Below are positions 15,404 to 24,234 of a DNA stretch of 34,643 bases, in pieces. The DNA is taken from contig QWQG01000252.1 of the NCBI GenBank assembly GCA_003670925.1, positions 1 through 34,643 on the forward strand, in the 5' to 3' direction. How positions within the stretch are numbered: position 1 is the stretch's first letter; each line of letters begins with the position of its first letter. Under the pieces are notes generated by a model. The model saw only the letters and a list, made by a program, of their open reading frames with translations, was not told where the DNA came from and ran no database searches. Position numbers and translations under genes: made by a program. This DNA comes from Planctomycetota bacterium. GTDB lineage: Bacteria > Planctomycetota > Planctomycetia > Planctomycetales > Planctomycetaceae.

Positions 15404-16117
15404 ATGTCTCACCTGCAAATCCGCGTTCTTCCGTGGTTAGTGTTGGCGTTGCTGATGACTGGCGTTGCTGGATCATGGCTGTCGGATGGCATTGTGTTTC
15501 AACTGATCCGATCTGATATCACAGGCCCTGAACGAGTGGCATGCCTGCAGCAATTTTTTCATGAGGCCGGGAATTGGGCTCCAGCAGCTTACGTGCTGTG
15601 CGTCACAATCGAAGTGATCGTCGCGCCGATCCCGGGTGTGCTGCTTTACGCTCCCGGTGGATTGATTTTTGGTCCGTTGGCCGGTGGGCTGCTGGCACTG
15701 ATCGGGAATATGCTTGGAGCGGGTATTTCCTGCGGGTTGACGCGGAGCCTTGGTTCAGGTTGGCTGCAGCGCATGGGCTCGACAAATTCAAGCGAGCGAC
15801 TTCAACTGGCACTCGAACGACGTGGACCGCGGATGATCGTGATCCTCAGACTCAACCCGCTTACATCGACTGATCTGGTGTCCTACGCTGCCGGCTTCAC
15901 GCGCATCCCCATTCGCTACGTGATGCTGTCGACGGGAATTGGCATGGCTCCTTTGTGCTTCGCGCAGGCATGGCTCTCAGACAGCATCTTCAACACCTGG
16001 CCGCAGTTGCTGTGGCCCTTGCTAATTCTGAGTGCCGTCTACCTCATCGTGGTTACCATTATCATGGCTAGACTGTTGCGGCGGAAACCCACAGATGCCG
16101 CTGTTTTGGGTGAATAA
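15404..16117 (+). CDS. TVP38/TMEM64 family (VTT domain) membrane protein
   Basis: This is a 237-residue integral membrane protein with about five to six hydrophobic segments. The central part has the VTT (SNARE-associated/DedA-like) signature: P-I-P-G-V-L-L-Y-A-P-G-G-L-I-F-G-P-L-A-G-G near residues 75-95. RLNPLTSTDLVSYAAGF follows, matching the family's R.xP..P.....aaG motif. Such proteins are thought to scramble or transport lipids in the inner membrane; the physiological substrate here is unknown. The start ATG at 15404 places the first hydrophobic segment immediately. It lies 91 bases before the large cytochrome protein on the same strand, so co-transcription is possible but not shown. Confidence 0.85.
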   Translation: MSHLQIRVLPWLVLALLMTGVAGSWLSDGIVFQLIRSDITGPERVACLQQFFHEAGNWAPAAYVLCVTIEVIVAPIPGVLLYAPGGLIFGPLAGGLLALIGNMLGAGISCGLTRSLGSGWLQRMGSTNSSERLQLALERRGPRMIVILRLNPLTSTDLVSYAAGFTRIPIRYVMLSTGIGMAPLCFAQAWLSDSIFNTWPQLLWPLLILSAVYLIVVTIIMARLLRRKPTDAAVLGE

Positions 16118-16208
16118 CGGTCGGCACAGACGCGATTGTGCGTTACCATGCAAGGGCCTGATGCCCGATTGTGAGCGGCCCTTCAGCAACCCCTGAGTTT
16201 CTCCCGAA

Positions 16209-19200
16209 GTGAGTGCCCTTGTGCAAACGCGCCCTGCCCTTCTTTTAGTCTGGATTGCCTTGATCACGACCGGAACCTCATCGTACGCCGATGATGTGTT
16301 CCGTGAACGTGTTGCACCTTTGCTGCAACGACGTTGTCTGAGTTGCCATAACGAGCACGACCGCAAGGGCGAGTTTTCGTTGCAGACTCAGCAACATCTT
16401 TTGGAATCCGGCTTTGTGGAGCCGGGAAAACCGGACGACAGTCAGTTATTGAACGCCATCGTTTCTGAATCGGCAGGCGTGCGTCCGGCGATGCCGAAAG
16501 ACGGAAGTCCGCTGACGGACGAAGAAGTCAGCATGCTGCGTGAATGGATCGCAGCAGGAGCAAAATGGCCGGAAACGTTGCGACTCACGGAACCGGTTGT
16601 GGATAATTTCGACTGGTGGTCACTGCGACCGATCAAGCCGATTCAGCCGCCCACCTTGGACGATGATGCGGCACGCCAATGGCTTCGCACGCCGATCGAT
16701 GCGTTCGTGCTCCGTACATTACGCGCGCATGCGCTTGCGCCGTCTCCGGAAGCGGATCGACGCACACTGCTTCGGCGCGTGACGTTTGACCTCGTCGGGC
16801 TGCCACCGGCACCGGAAGAAATCGAGGCCTTTACCCATGATTCCTCGCCTGATGCGTACGAACGGGTGGTCGATCGACTGCTTGCGTCTTCGCATTACGG
16901 TGAACGTTGGGCGCGACACTGGCTGGATGTTGTCCGCTATGCCGACACCTGCGGTTACGATAAAGACAAACTGCGACCGAATGCTTGGCCTTATCGGGAT
17001 TACCTCATCCGCTCGTTTAACGACGATAAACCCTACGCACGCTTTGTGCAGGAACAGATTGCCGGCGACGTACTTTTTCGTGGTGAGCCCGACGGAATCT
17101 TGGGACTGGGATTTATCGCCGCTGGTCCGTGGGATTTCATTGGCCATGTGGAAGTGTCGGAAAGCAAAACCGATGGCATGGTGGCGCGGAATCTTGATCG
17201 CGACGACATGGTGACGGGCGCTCTGAACACCTTTTGCAGTGCCACCATTCAATGCGCACGTTGCCACAATCACAAGTTTGATCCGTTCACTCAGCAGCAC
17301 TACTACAGTCTGCAGTCCGTGTTTGCTGCTGTGGATCGTGCAGAGCGGCCATACGACACAGACCCTTCTACGGAAATGCGGCGGCGAGAACTTATCGCGC
17401 AGAAGGCGACAGCTCAGCAGGAGATCGCGAGCCTAGAAGCCGCCATACGGGCGGAAGGTGGTGACCGGCTCGCGATGCTGGAAGCACAAATCAGCAAACT
17501 GCGTCCGCTGGCAGAACCCACTGCGAAGCGGCCGGAATTCGGTTATCACAGCCAGATTGCCGCGTCAGCTGACATGGAAAAGTGGGTCGAAATCGATCTT
17601 GGCCAAGATCTTGAATTGTCATCGGTTGTGCTACATCCATGTCACGATGACTTTGCCGGAATCGGTGCGGGGTTTGGATTTCCTGTACGTTACCGGGTTG
17701 AAGGATTGACGGCAGCGCAACGTGCCGCGGGAGCCGCGCCCGACATTTTGCAGGATGCGACAGCCACGGACATCTCTAATCCAGGACTCGCAGCTGTCGC
17801 AATTCCCTGCAGCGTGACGGCCCGCTATGTTCGCATCGTCGCCACAAAGCTGGCAACACGTCAGCACGATTTTATGCTGGCGCTTGGGGAATTGAACGTG
17901 CTGGTATCTGATGGCACCAACGTTGCGGCACATGCCGTTGTGACGGCTCTGGATTCAATCGAAGCGCCGGAACGATGGCGGATGTCAAATCTCACGGATA
18001 CCGTCTGGCCGGCTGCTGCTGATCCGGATGCTGCTCGCACACTCGCGGAATGTCAGCAGACTCATCGCGCTTTGCTAGAAACACTCGATACTGAAGCCCG
18101 CAGAACTCAGCGGGAGACGTTAACGCAGCTCTTAGCAAACATCGAAAAGGAACTCAACGCACTGCCGTCCGGGCGCATGGTCTATACGGCAGCAACACAC
18201 TTCGCGGCACAGGGAAATTTTCGACCGACAGAAGGTAAACCCCGCCCAGTTAAACTTCTGCACCGAGGCAACGAAACACAGCCACGCGATGAGGTTCAGC
18301 CCGGCACGATTCCACTCCATGCTGACGACACTTGGCAGTTTGAACTTCCAGCCGATCACTCAGAAGCCGATCGTCGCGCCGCCTTAGCCCACTGGATGAC
18401 ACGGCCCGACCATCCGCTCACTTGGCGATCAATTGTCAATCGCGTATGGCAGTATCATTTTGGTCGCGCGATCGTGGATTCACCGAACGACTTTGGTCGG
18501 ATGGGGCAATTACCCAGTCATCCAGAACTCCTGGATTGGATGGCTCTGGAATTCCGAGACGATGGACAGTCCTTCAAAAAACTTCATCGCCTTATCGTCA
18601 CCAGCGCCGTTTATCGTCAGCGTTCGAATAGCAATCCTACCGCAGAAGCTGTCGATGCTGACAACAAATTTCTGTGGCGGATGAACCGACGGCGACTGGA
18701 AGCAGAAGAAATTCGGGATTCCATGCTGGCGGTGAGCGGTCAATTGAAATCCGAAATGGGCGGCCCGGGTTTCTACCTGTTTGAGCTCGAAAAGCCCGAG
18801 CATTCACCGCACTACGAATACAATAAATTTGATCCGGAAGATGTGCGCTCGCATCGCCGCAGTGTTTATCGCTTTATTGTTAGGTCGCAGCCGGACCCGT
18901 TTATGACGACACTGGACTGTGCGGATTCATCGCAAAGCACACCACGACGTCACGAAACACAGACTGCCCTCCAAGCATTGTCGCTCCTCAACAATCGCTT
19001 CACACTTTCGATGGCGCAGCACTTTGCCACGCGCCTCGAAACGGATGCCCAATCCCTAGACGCGCGCATCGAGAAGGCTTTCCAGTTGCTGACGGGTAGA
19101 GCACCTTCACCAACAGAACGTCTGCAGACAATTGCCTATGCCGAACAACATGGACTTCCGGCGCTGTGCCGACTGCTATTCAATCTGAGCGAATTTGTGT

Positions 19201-19211
19201 TTGTGGATTAA
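16209..19211 (+). CDS. Planctomycete PSCyt1-DUF1549-DUF1553 protein with discoidin-like insert
   Basis: The 1000-residue exported protein has a signal peptide to about residue 27 (TSSYA). A planctomycete cytochrome c domain (PSCyt1) follows with C-L-S-C-H at residues 43-47. Next is DUF1549 (about 140-390; PIDAFVL, RRVTFDLVGLPP, HWLDVVRYADT), containing a second CxxCH (C-A-R-C-H at 349-353). A discoidin/F5-8-type C region (about 440-570; WVEIDLGQDLELSSVVL) comes next, and DUF1553 ends the protein (about 715-970; HWMTRPDHPLTWRSIVNRVW, LSLLNN). These proteins are thought to be periplasmic c-type cytochromes. The insert suggests carbohydrate or polysaccharide binding. Usually a DUF1501 sulfatase-like partner lies next to such genes, but none is here. 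A GTG (16209) is used; another GTG at 16221 would also retain the signal peptide. Confidence 0.93.
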   Translation: MSALVQTRPALLLVWIALITTGTSSYADDVFRERVAPLLQRRCLSCHNEHDRKGEFSLQTQQHLLESGFVEPGKPDDSQLLNAIVSESAGVRPAMPKDGSPLTDEEVSMLREWIAAGAKWPETLRLTEPVVDNFDWWSLRPIKPIQPPTLDDDAARQWLRTPIDAFVLRTLRAHALAPSPEADRRTLLRRVTFDLVGLPPAPEEIEAFTHDSSPDAYERVVDRLLASSHYGERWARHWLDVVRYADTCGYDKDKLRPNAWPYRDYLIRSFNDDKPYARFVQEQIAGDVLFRGEPDGILGLGFIAAGPWDFIGHVEVSESKTDGMVARNLDRDDMVTGALNTFCSATIQCARCHNHKFDPFTQQHYYSLQSVFAAVDRAERPYDTDPSTEMRRRELIAQKATAQQEIASLEAAIRAEGGDRLAMLEAQISKLRPLAEPTAKRPEFGYHSQIAASADMEKWVEIDLGQDLELSSVVLHPCHDDFAGIGAGFGFPVRYRVEGLTAAQRAAGAAPDILQDATATDISNPGLAAVAIPCSVTARYVRIVATKLATRQHDFMLALGELNVLVSDGTNVAAHAVVTALDSIEAPERWRMSNLTDTVWPAAADPDAARTLAECQQTHRALLETLDTEARRTQRETLTQLLANIEKELNALPSGRMVYTAATHFAAQGNFRPTEGKPRPVKLLHRGNETQPRDEVQPGTIPLHADDTWQFELPADHSEADRRAALAHWMTRPDHPLTWRSIVNRVWQYHFGRAIVDSPNDFGRMGQLPSHPELLDWMALEFRDDGQSFKKLHRLIVTSAVYRQRSNSNPTAEAVDADNKFLWRMNRRRLEAEEIRDSMLAVSGQLKSEMGGPGFYLFELEKPEHSPHYEYNKFDPEDVRSHRRSVYRFIVRSQPDPFMTTLDCADSSQSTPRRHETQTALQALSLLNNRFTLSMAQHFATRLETDAQSLDARIEKAFQLLTGRAPSPTERLQTIAYAEQHGLPALCRLLFNLSEFVFVD

Positions 19212-19248
19212 CTTCTCGTCCAGTCACATGCAACAGACCACGTAGTCC

Positions 19249-20355
19249 ATGAAACCAATCATTGCCATCACAAGCGGCGACATTGCGGGTATCGGCCCGG
19301 AAGTCATTCTTCGCTCAATCACACAGCCGACAACGTCGTCCGTTTGCTATCCCGTGCTGATCGGGCATCCCCAGGCTTTTCACGAGGCGGCTGATGTCTT
19401 CGGTCTGACTGTCTCATTGCAGGAGCTGATGACTCCAAAAGCGGATACATCCCGCTTTCGAGCAGAGGTCGTCTCAGCTGCTACGAATCATAAAATCCCC
19501 TGCCTCAATCCGTTTACAGACGTCGTGCTTGCGGCTCCACGCTCTCGAGTCAGTCGCGAAGCAGGAGATGCGGCATTTCATTATCTCGATACGGCCATCA
19601 CGCTGGCGAAACAAGCGGATGTAGATGCGATTGTGACTGCCCCTCTGAACAAGGAAGCTTTGCATCTTGCTGGGCACCATTTTCCCGGCCACACGGAGAT
19701 CTTGGCTGAACGCTGTGGCGTCGCTGAATTTGCCATGCTGCTGCACCTTCCGGAATCTGCACTCACTGCTTGGCGACAACTTATTCTACAGCTCTCCGCC
19801 GATAGCACATCCGCAAACAGCGCTGCCGCTTCATGCGGACTTAGCATCGCGCACGTCACGCTGCATACATCTGTCAAAAGTGTCCCGCAGCTCCTGACAA
19901 CCGATTCGATTGTGGGCAAGATCCGGCTGATGGACAATTTTCTGCAACACATCCAATGTAAGCGTCGCGCTATTGCGGTGTGTGCGTTGAATCCACATGG
20001 GGGCGAAAATGGATTGTTTGGGGATGAAGAATCACGCCTGATTCGCCCAGCGATTGATGCCTGTCGGTCAGTCGTGAAATCCGTCATCGGCCCATTGCCC
20101 GTCGACACGCTGATCCGCCGCGCGGTGTGCGGCGAATTCGATGGTGTCGTGGCAATGTACCATGATCAGGGTCACATTCCCGTGAAACTGATCGGCTTTG
20201 ACTCCGCCGTAAACATCACACTTGGCTTGCCCATTATCCGCACTAGCCCGACACACGGCACAGCATTCGATCGCGCATGGAATCCGAGAACACCAGCCAA
20301 CGCTGCGGGGATGGTGGAAGCTATTCGGATGGCTGCGGCATTGGCTAAGTGTTGA
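19249..20355 (+). CDS. pdxA: 4-hydroxythreonine-4-phosphate dehydrogenase PdxA
   Basis: PdxA oxidises 4-phosphohydroxy-L-threonine in the DXP-dependent pyridoxal phosphate pathway. The 368-residue protein shows the family blocks in order: T-S-G-D-x-x-G-I-G-P-E-V, VTAPLNKEAL...HFPGHTEILAE (metal and substrate His), ALNPHGGENGLFG, YHDQGHIPVKL (second metal His) and NITLGLPIIRTSPTHGTAFD. It is 30-40 residues longer than the Escherichia coli enzyme, with a Ser/Ala-rich insert around residues 175-205. It starts 37 bases after the cytochrome gene on the same strand. The next gene is convergent. Identification is secure; membership of the PdxA versus the PdxA2/DUF paralogue group is less certain. 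Confidence 0.95.
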   Translation: MKPIIAITSGDIAGIGPEVILRSITQPTTSSVCYPVLIGHPQAFHEAADVFGLTVSLQELMTPKADTSRFRAEVVSAATNHKIPCLNPFTDVVLAAPRSRVSREAGDAAFHYLDTAITLAKQADVDAIVTAPLNKEALHLAGHHFPGHTEILAERCGVAEFAMLLHLPESALTAWRQLILQLSADSTSANSAAASCGLSIAHVTLHTSVKSVPQLLTTDSIVGKIRLMDNFLQHIQCKRRAIAVCALNPHGGENGLFGDEESRLIRPAIDACRSVVKSVIGPLPVDTLIRRAVCGEFDGVVAMYHDQGHIPVKLIGFDSAVNITLGLPIIRTSPTHGTAFDRAWNPRTPANAAGMVEAIRMAAALAKC

Positions 20356-20417
20356 CTTTCGTCGAACTGCAGAGAGGCACAGGAGACTGCCGCAACTTTT
20401 AGCCAAAATCCCTTGAC

Positions 20418-21077
20418 CTACAACCCCGGCGGCCAGTCCCCTTCGGACGTGTTGAAGTCCGGCGGGTTGACATCGTTGTCATGCGGAGGAGGCGGATTTT
20501 GAAGGCGTTGCTGGAACTGTTGAAAAGAATGATTCAGTGAATCGAGCAGTCGCCGAGCATTGGCCGATGCCATAAACACCCGCTGCGAAACCGACGATCG
20601 CGGGAAAAATGTCGTGATAAAGTCGAAGGAAAATTCGGTCGGAGAATGTCCGATCATGACCGCATTCGCGTATGTGCCGGACTGCACGTCGTCACTAATC
20701 TTCAGCGATTCGTAGAGGTCCTGGGCCGACTGCCGCTGCTGTTGATTCTGATTGGGAATAGTAGGCATGTGAATCGGGCCGAAACGGTCTTCGTAGCGAT
20801 TGATATTCTCCTGCAACGCGTGAATGAACTGATTCACTACCGTCGGTGGCATCACCACGCGCGCCACAACCTGTTGCGGTTGCTGCATCCGCAACAGAAA
20901 GTCCAGAATAAATTCATGCTGCCCCTGCAACACAACAGCGCCCGTGGTAAAGACTCCGCGGGCCACATGTGTGGGCACCAATGCGCCGATATGGGAGTGT
21001 CGAATTTCCTGACTTTGGGGGCCTTCGTTGGCTGATGGTTCGTCCGCTGAATTGTCCGGTGGTGGTGGGTCTATCAT
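20418..21077 (-). CDS. Two-domain DUF3467 protein
   Basis: The 219-residue acidic protein carries two copies of the DUF3467 pattern. The first, at about residues 26-100, has F-I-L-D-F, VVARVVMPPTVVNQFIHALQENINRYEDRFG. The second, at about 136-192, has T-E-F-S-F-D-F, R-V-F-M-A-S-x-x-A-R-R-L-L. Both ends are Pro/Asp/Asn-rich and probably disordered. DUF3467 is a small bacterial and archaeal domain of unknown function, expected to be cytoplasmic. A longer frame starting at 21155 would begin inside the terminator hairpin upstream, so I take the ATG at 21077. It lies downstream of the single-domain DUF3467 gene on the same strand. Transcription past the intervening terminator, or its own promoter, must express it. 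Confidence 0.85.
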   Translation of the reverse strand: MIDPPPPDNSADEPSANEGPQSQEIRHSHIGALVPTHVARGVFTTGAVVLQGQHEFILDFLLRMQQPQQVVARVVMPPTVVNQFIHALQENINRYEDRFGPIHMPTIPNQNQQQRQSAQDLYESLKISDDVQSGTYANAVMIGHSPTEFSFDFITTFFPRSSVSQRVFMASANARRLLDSLNHSFQQFQQRLQNPPPPHDNDVNPPDFNTSEGDWPPGL

Positions 21078-21140
21078 GGTCGTGACGTCTTCAAATGAAA
21101 CTCGGGGATCGGGAAAAGTCGTTACCACGCCTGTTCCAGC

Positions 21141-21174
21141 AAAAAGGCTTAGCATCGTGATGATGCTAAGCCTT
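21141..21174 (-). terminator. Intrinsic terminator between two DUF3467 genes
   Basis: On the minus strand a perfect 13-bp stem (21174-21162 pairing with 21056-equivalent 21156-21144) with a 5-base loop is followed by a run of five T (21145-21141). It lies about 33 bases after the stop of the 114-residue DUF3467 gene and upstream of the 219-residue one. A textbook rho-independent terminator. Confidence 0.92.
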
Positions 21175-21206
21175 GTGCAATTCTACCTGAGTTGAACCAT
21201 CAATTA

Positions 21207-21551
21207 CTAGGAAATCGGCTGGGGTTTCACACGCTTGCGAACGTCCGTCTCCAGCACACCAAATGCCTGCTCATGTCGTTGCAACGCCATCGACAGGGCG
21301 CTCCAGAGTCGCTTGGCAGTGTAATGATTCAGAATGATTCGCTGCGTAACTTTCACTTCGACCTTGCCCGTGGCATAGGGCGTGGGGTTAAGACCGAGAT
21401 CCAAAATCAATTCTTCAGGAGTGCTCGATACTCGACAGAAATTGGCATAACCCGCGTTCGCATTTACGTCAGTTACAACGACTTCTTGAGTCTGCTGTGC
21501 TTCCGGGCTCCGAGCAACTTCTGCTTCCGGTGGGTTCTCACTCTCGCTCAC
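21207..21551 (-). CDS. Single-domain DUF3467 protein
   Basis: The 114-residue protein has an acidic, Gln/Glu-rich N-terminus. One DUF3467 domain covers about residues 35-105 ([53 protein letters not shown]). Length is normal for the family. I choose the GTG at 21551 because GGAG lies nine bases upstream; a TTG five codons earlier is the alternative. A good sigma-70-type promoter lies 78 bases upstream. It is the first of two neighbouring DUF3467 genes and is followed by a strong terminator. Function unknown; the two proteins might pair, since they belong to the same family and sit together. Confidence 0.85.
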   Translation of the reverse strand: MSESENPPEAEVARSPEAQQTQEVVVTDVNANAGYANFCRVSSTPEELILDLGLNPTPYATGKVEVKVTQRIILNHYTAKRLWSALSMALQRHEQAFGVLETDVRKRVKPQPIS

Positions 21552-21885
21552 GTTTGATGTCTCCAAGTTAAGAAAGTTTCTAGTCGTTCAAGCCCGCACG
21601 GCTCAACGCAAATCCTAGGCGCAAAACAGTTATAGCAATCCCACACCGTCAAATCAACGCTTTTTGAAAGCCGCTGGTGAGTTCGCGGTGCATTCCACTC
21701 ACCGGCATGTGAGGACGACCGTTTGTAGAGATCCTAGCGACGATTCATTCCTAAATTTCAGGATTTTGCGACAAGTCTGTGCTACGATCGTGAGCAATTT
21801 ACTTAGAAACCCTAGTTTCGACGCGCTAGTTTTTGCCAAAAATGCGACTAGTCATCCAACGGTATCTGAAGGAGATCGAGTCGCC
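21552..21885. other. Upstream region of the DUF3467 gene
   Basis: Apart from the promoter at 21629-21657 I see nothing in this 334-base stretch. It separates the DUF3467 gene from the stop of the glycosyltransferase, both on the minus strand. No T-rich hairpin is obvious after the glycosyltransferase stop. Confidence 0.5.
21629..21657 (-). promoter_or_regulatory. Probable sigma-70-type promoter of the DUF3467 gene
   Basis: On the minus strand TTGATT (21657-21652) and TATAAC (21634-21629) are separated by exactly 17 bases. This is close to the TTGACA/TATAAT consensus. The start codon is 77 bases downstream. Confidence 0.6.
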
Positions 21886-22617
21886 TTACTCGACTTTTTT
21901 TACACGAAACCGAAACATGCGTTGAATTCCCAATGCAAAAATCACCCAGCCGGCTGTCAGGCATTCACTAAGATCAATTTTTGTCGTCCCGAAACGACGA
22001 TCCTCAAAGATAATGGGCATCTCTCCCATGCAACATTTGACGCGTTGACACCGATACAGCACTTCTTCCTGAAATGCATATCCTTTCGCCATTGTCAAAG
22101 ACCAGTCGATCTCTGCGAGTTTGCTCACGCGATAACATCGAAAACTGCCGCTGTTGTCATGCGTCCGCAGACCAAGACACAGTCTCGCCCACACATTAAT
22201 CGACTGACTCATCAATTTTCGCCCGCGAGACCACCCTGCCACGCCACCGCCGCGAACATAGCGGGAGCCAATCACCACATCGCATTGTAAGGTCCGCTGG
22301 ATGAGTTCCGGGATGTACTTCGGATTGTGACTAAAATCGGCGTCAAGGTTTACTACGAATTCAAAACCATTGTCGATTGCGTATCGAAAGCCTGCCAGCG
22401 TCGCAGTGCCCAATCCCTGTTTTCCAACGCGATGCAAAACCTGAACACGCGGATCAGTTGTGGAAAGCTGGGTTGCCAGCCGCCCCGTTCCATCAGGTGA
22501 GTTGTCATCGATGATCAGGATGGTTGCATCCGGAGCTACGGCGTGCAGTTCTGGAATCAGCTCCGTGATATTCTCCCGTTCATTGTATGTACAGAGCATG
22601 ATTAAAGTCTTCGTCAT
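21886..22617 (-). CDS. Polyprenol-phosphate mannosyltransferase-like GT2 (DPM1-like)
   Basis: This 243-residue family-2 glycosyltransferase has LCTYNERENI at the N-terminus, I-I-D-D-N-S-P-D-G-T for nucleotide-sugar binding, N-L-D-A-D-F-S-H with the catalytic metal DxD-type site, and VIGSRYVRGG. The C-terminal R-F-G-T-T-K-I motif is typical of dolichol/polyprenol-phosphate mannose synthases. It lacks a C-terminal transmembrane segment, so it is a soluble or peripheral single-domain form like human DPM1. The product would be polyprenyl-phosphate-mannose (or glucose) for envelope glycosylation. The ATG overlaps the stop of the upstream methyltransferase by four bases (ATGA), suggesting translational coupling. 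Confidence 0.9.
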   Translation of the reverse strand: MTKTLIMLCTYNERENITELIPELHAVAPDATILIIDDNSPDGTGRLATQLSTTDPRVQVLHRVGKQGLGTATLAGFRYAIDNGFEFVVNLDADFSHNPKYIPELIQRTLQCDVVIGSRYVRGGGVAGWSRGRKLMSQSINVWARLCLGLRTHDNSGSFRCYRVSKLAEIDWSLTMAKGYAFQEEVLYRCQRVKCCMGEMPIIFEDRRFGTTKIDLSECLTAGWVIFALGIQRMFRFRVKKVE

Positions 22618-23927
22618 GATGCAGCATCCCAGTCCTGACTGGGTGGACTGCCATCATCAAGTTGCCCGGTGCTTGGTGGAGGGCTCGGCAATTTTTCAGG
22701 CGGAGCCAGCACTCCAAGTTCACACAAGCGGCGTTCAAGCGTGAGTGGTTGAATTTGCAACTGCGACCGTAATTGACGCACATCCGTCAGGGCTTTGTCG
22801 CTCGCCGCTTTTGCACCTCCGCTGCCTGCCCTCCGCTTGATTGCGCGAATGAGCAGATTCTTCGGCGTATGTTCCGTCTCAATGAACTCCAGCACCTGCG
22901 TCTGATAGCCACTCGCCGTGAGCAGCGAAGCCCGCATCGTGTCAGTGACGATCGCGGCAAAGCGGTCCTTTGTAATGCCATAAGTCGTGATTGGCGACAG
23001 AGCCGTCACTGCAAGTACTTCGTTCAATTCATGTTGGCAGCACGGAACCGCAAGGATGGCGGAACTGCCCCATTGGATTGCCTGTGCGATGGCATCGTCT
23101 GTGGCCGTGTTGCAGGCATGCAGCGAGATCATCAGATCTACCGGATCAGGTGCCAGAAATCCCGCGATATCGCCGACTTGAAATTCCAAATTCTGCAACG
23201 CCAAGCTGGTGGCAATCTTGCGACACGTTTCGATCACATCGGTTCGGCGATCCAGTCCGACGATCTGACATTCGCGTTTTAGAATGCTAGAAAATAAATA
23301 ATGCGTGGCAAACGTGAGGTAACTTTTTCCGCAACCAAAATCCACAATTCGCAAAGGTCGATCCGATGGCAGAGCATCAACAATGTCGTGAATGAATTCA
23401 AGGAAACGATTTATTTGGCGAAACTTACGCGCATGATTCGCCCGCACGTTGCCATCGCGTGACATAATTCCGGTGTGCATCAGGAATGGACAAGGCAGCC
23501 CTTCAGGAATCAGATAGTTGCGAGCGCGATTATGCGATTCAAGTTCGGGAGCGGATAAGTTTTCATCCAAATTCAAACTCGCCGCCGGAGCCTTGGTTGT
23601 CTTCAGAAACCAGACACCCTTTCCGGATTCCCGCGCCTCACTCGTGGCAGCATCTGTCACCAGCCGGACGTTGCGGTAGACTCCGTGGCAGAGTCGCGTA
23701 AATTCAGCTGCGGCTGCGCGGGCATCCAGATTGCGGTGAGTCTGCTGCGTTTCGGTCTGCAAGCTGAACTGAAACCGCAGTCCGTCACGGATTTCTACCG
23801 GGCGTACGTCCACACGACGAATTGATTCAGTAGCAATTCGAGGGCCACTGAAAACTGCCCTTTGGAAGCCGCCCGACAGCACCGATCGACAAAGTAATCG
23901 GACAAGTTCTTTGGAATGGTCAGGCAT
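22614..23927 (-). CDS. METTL25-like class I SAM-dependent methyltransferase
   Basis: The 437-residue protein has a Rossmann methyltransferase core in the middle: motif I I-V-D-F-G-C-G-K-S-Y-L-T-F, then I-V-G-L-D-R-R, F-Q-V-G-D-I, and D-L-M-I-S-L-H-A-C-N-T-A-T-D. A cysteine-containing V-P-C-C-Q-H-E-L block follows. This set is typical of the PF13679-type domain found in METTL25/RRNAD1-like proteins, whose substrates in bacteria are unknown. The C-terminal ~60 residues are Pro/Ser/Asp-rich. I use the ATG at 23927; a GTG at 23939 is also possible and neither has a clear ribosome site. It is coupled to the glycosyltransferase and divergent from the coiled-coil/TSR3 pair. Confidence 0.85.
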   Translation of the reverse strand: MPDHSKELVRLLCRSVLSGGFQRAVFSGPRIATESIRRVDVRPVEIRDGLRFQFSLQTETQQTHRNLDARAAAAEFTRLCHGVYRNVRLVTDAATSEARESGKGVWFLKTTKAPAASLNLDENLSAPELESHNRARNYLIPEGLPCPFLMHTGIMSRDGNVRANHARKFRQINRFLEFIHDIVDALPSDRPLRIVDFGCGKSYLTFATHYLFSSILKRECQIVGLDRRTDVIETCRKIATSLALQNLEFQVGDIAGFLAPDPVDLMISLHACNTATDDAIAQAIQWGSSAILAVPCCQHELNEVLAVTALSPITTYGITKDRFAAIVTDTMRASLLTASGYQTQVLEFIETEHTPKNLLIRAIKRRAGSGGAKAASDKALTDVRQLRSQLQIQPLTLERRLCELGVLAPPEKLPSPPPSTGQLDDGSPPSQDWDAAS

Positions 23928-24052
23928 TGTTCGCAACACGTCAAAACTTCGATAAGCTGCCGATACTGGCAGCAGTCTGGCATGTCACATGCTCAGAGCC
24001 CCGGCCACTAATCGACGGATTCGCCACATACTCAAGACGGGATTAGAACCAA

Positions 24053-24229
24053 ATGACGCTGAACAAGAAACAGCAGAAGCAAATTGACGCGGCAAAGAAT
24101 AAAATTCAACGTCTGCGGGAATTGCTGAAAGCAGCCAAAAACCAGCCAGATGATCCCCTCGAGATCCCGCGTCTGGAAAAACAGATTGCCGATCTCAATG
24201 CGGAAATTGAAAAGATTCGTAACGAGTAA
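24053..24229 (+). CDS. Small coiled-coil protein, 58 residues
   Basis: The 58-residue protein begins [17 protein letters not shown] and ends IEKIRNE. It is nearly all helix-forming, Lys/Glu/Gln-rich with heptad-like Leu/Ile spacing, broken by one turn (N-Q-P-D-D-P) that could make it a helical hairpin. It has no signal peptide and no Cys. It resembles short 'LNKKQ..Q' coiled-coil proteins I associate with planctomycetes, but I know no function. The stop is only 5 bases before the next ATG, so it is almost certainly co-transcribed, and possibly translationally coupled, with the TSR3/DTW-like gene. Confidence 0.75.
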   Translation: MTLNKKQQKQIDAAKNKIQRLRELLKAAKNQPDDPLEIPRLEKQIADLNAEIEKIRNE

Positions 24230-24234
24230 TTCCC

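Noticed and set aside
15182-15418. 78-residue minus-strand ORF in the intergenic region before the TVP38-like gene
   Set aside because: No ribosome site or family resemblance; overlaps the start of the real gene.
21078-21155. N-terminal extension of the two-domain DUF3467 protein starting at 21155
   Set aside because: The start codon would lie inside an intrinsic terminator hairpin, and the extension lacks family similarity.
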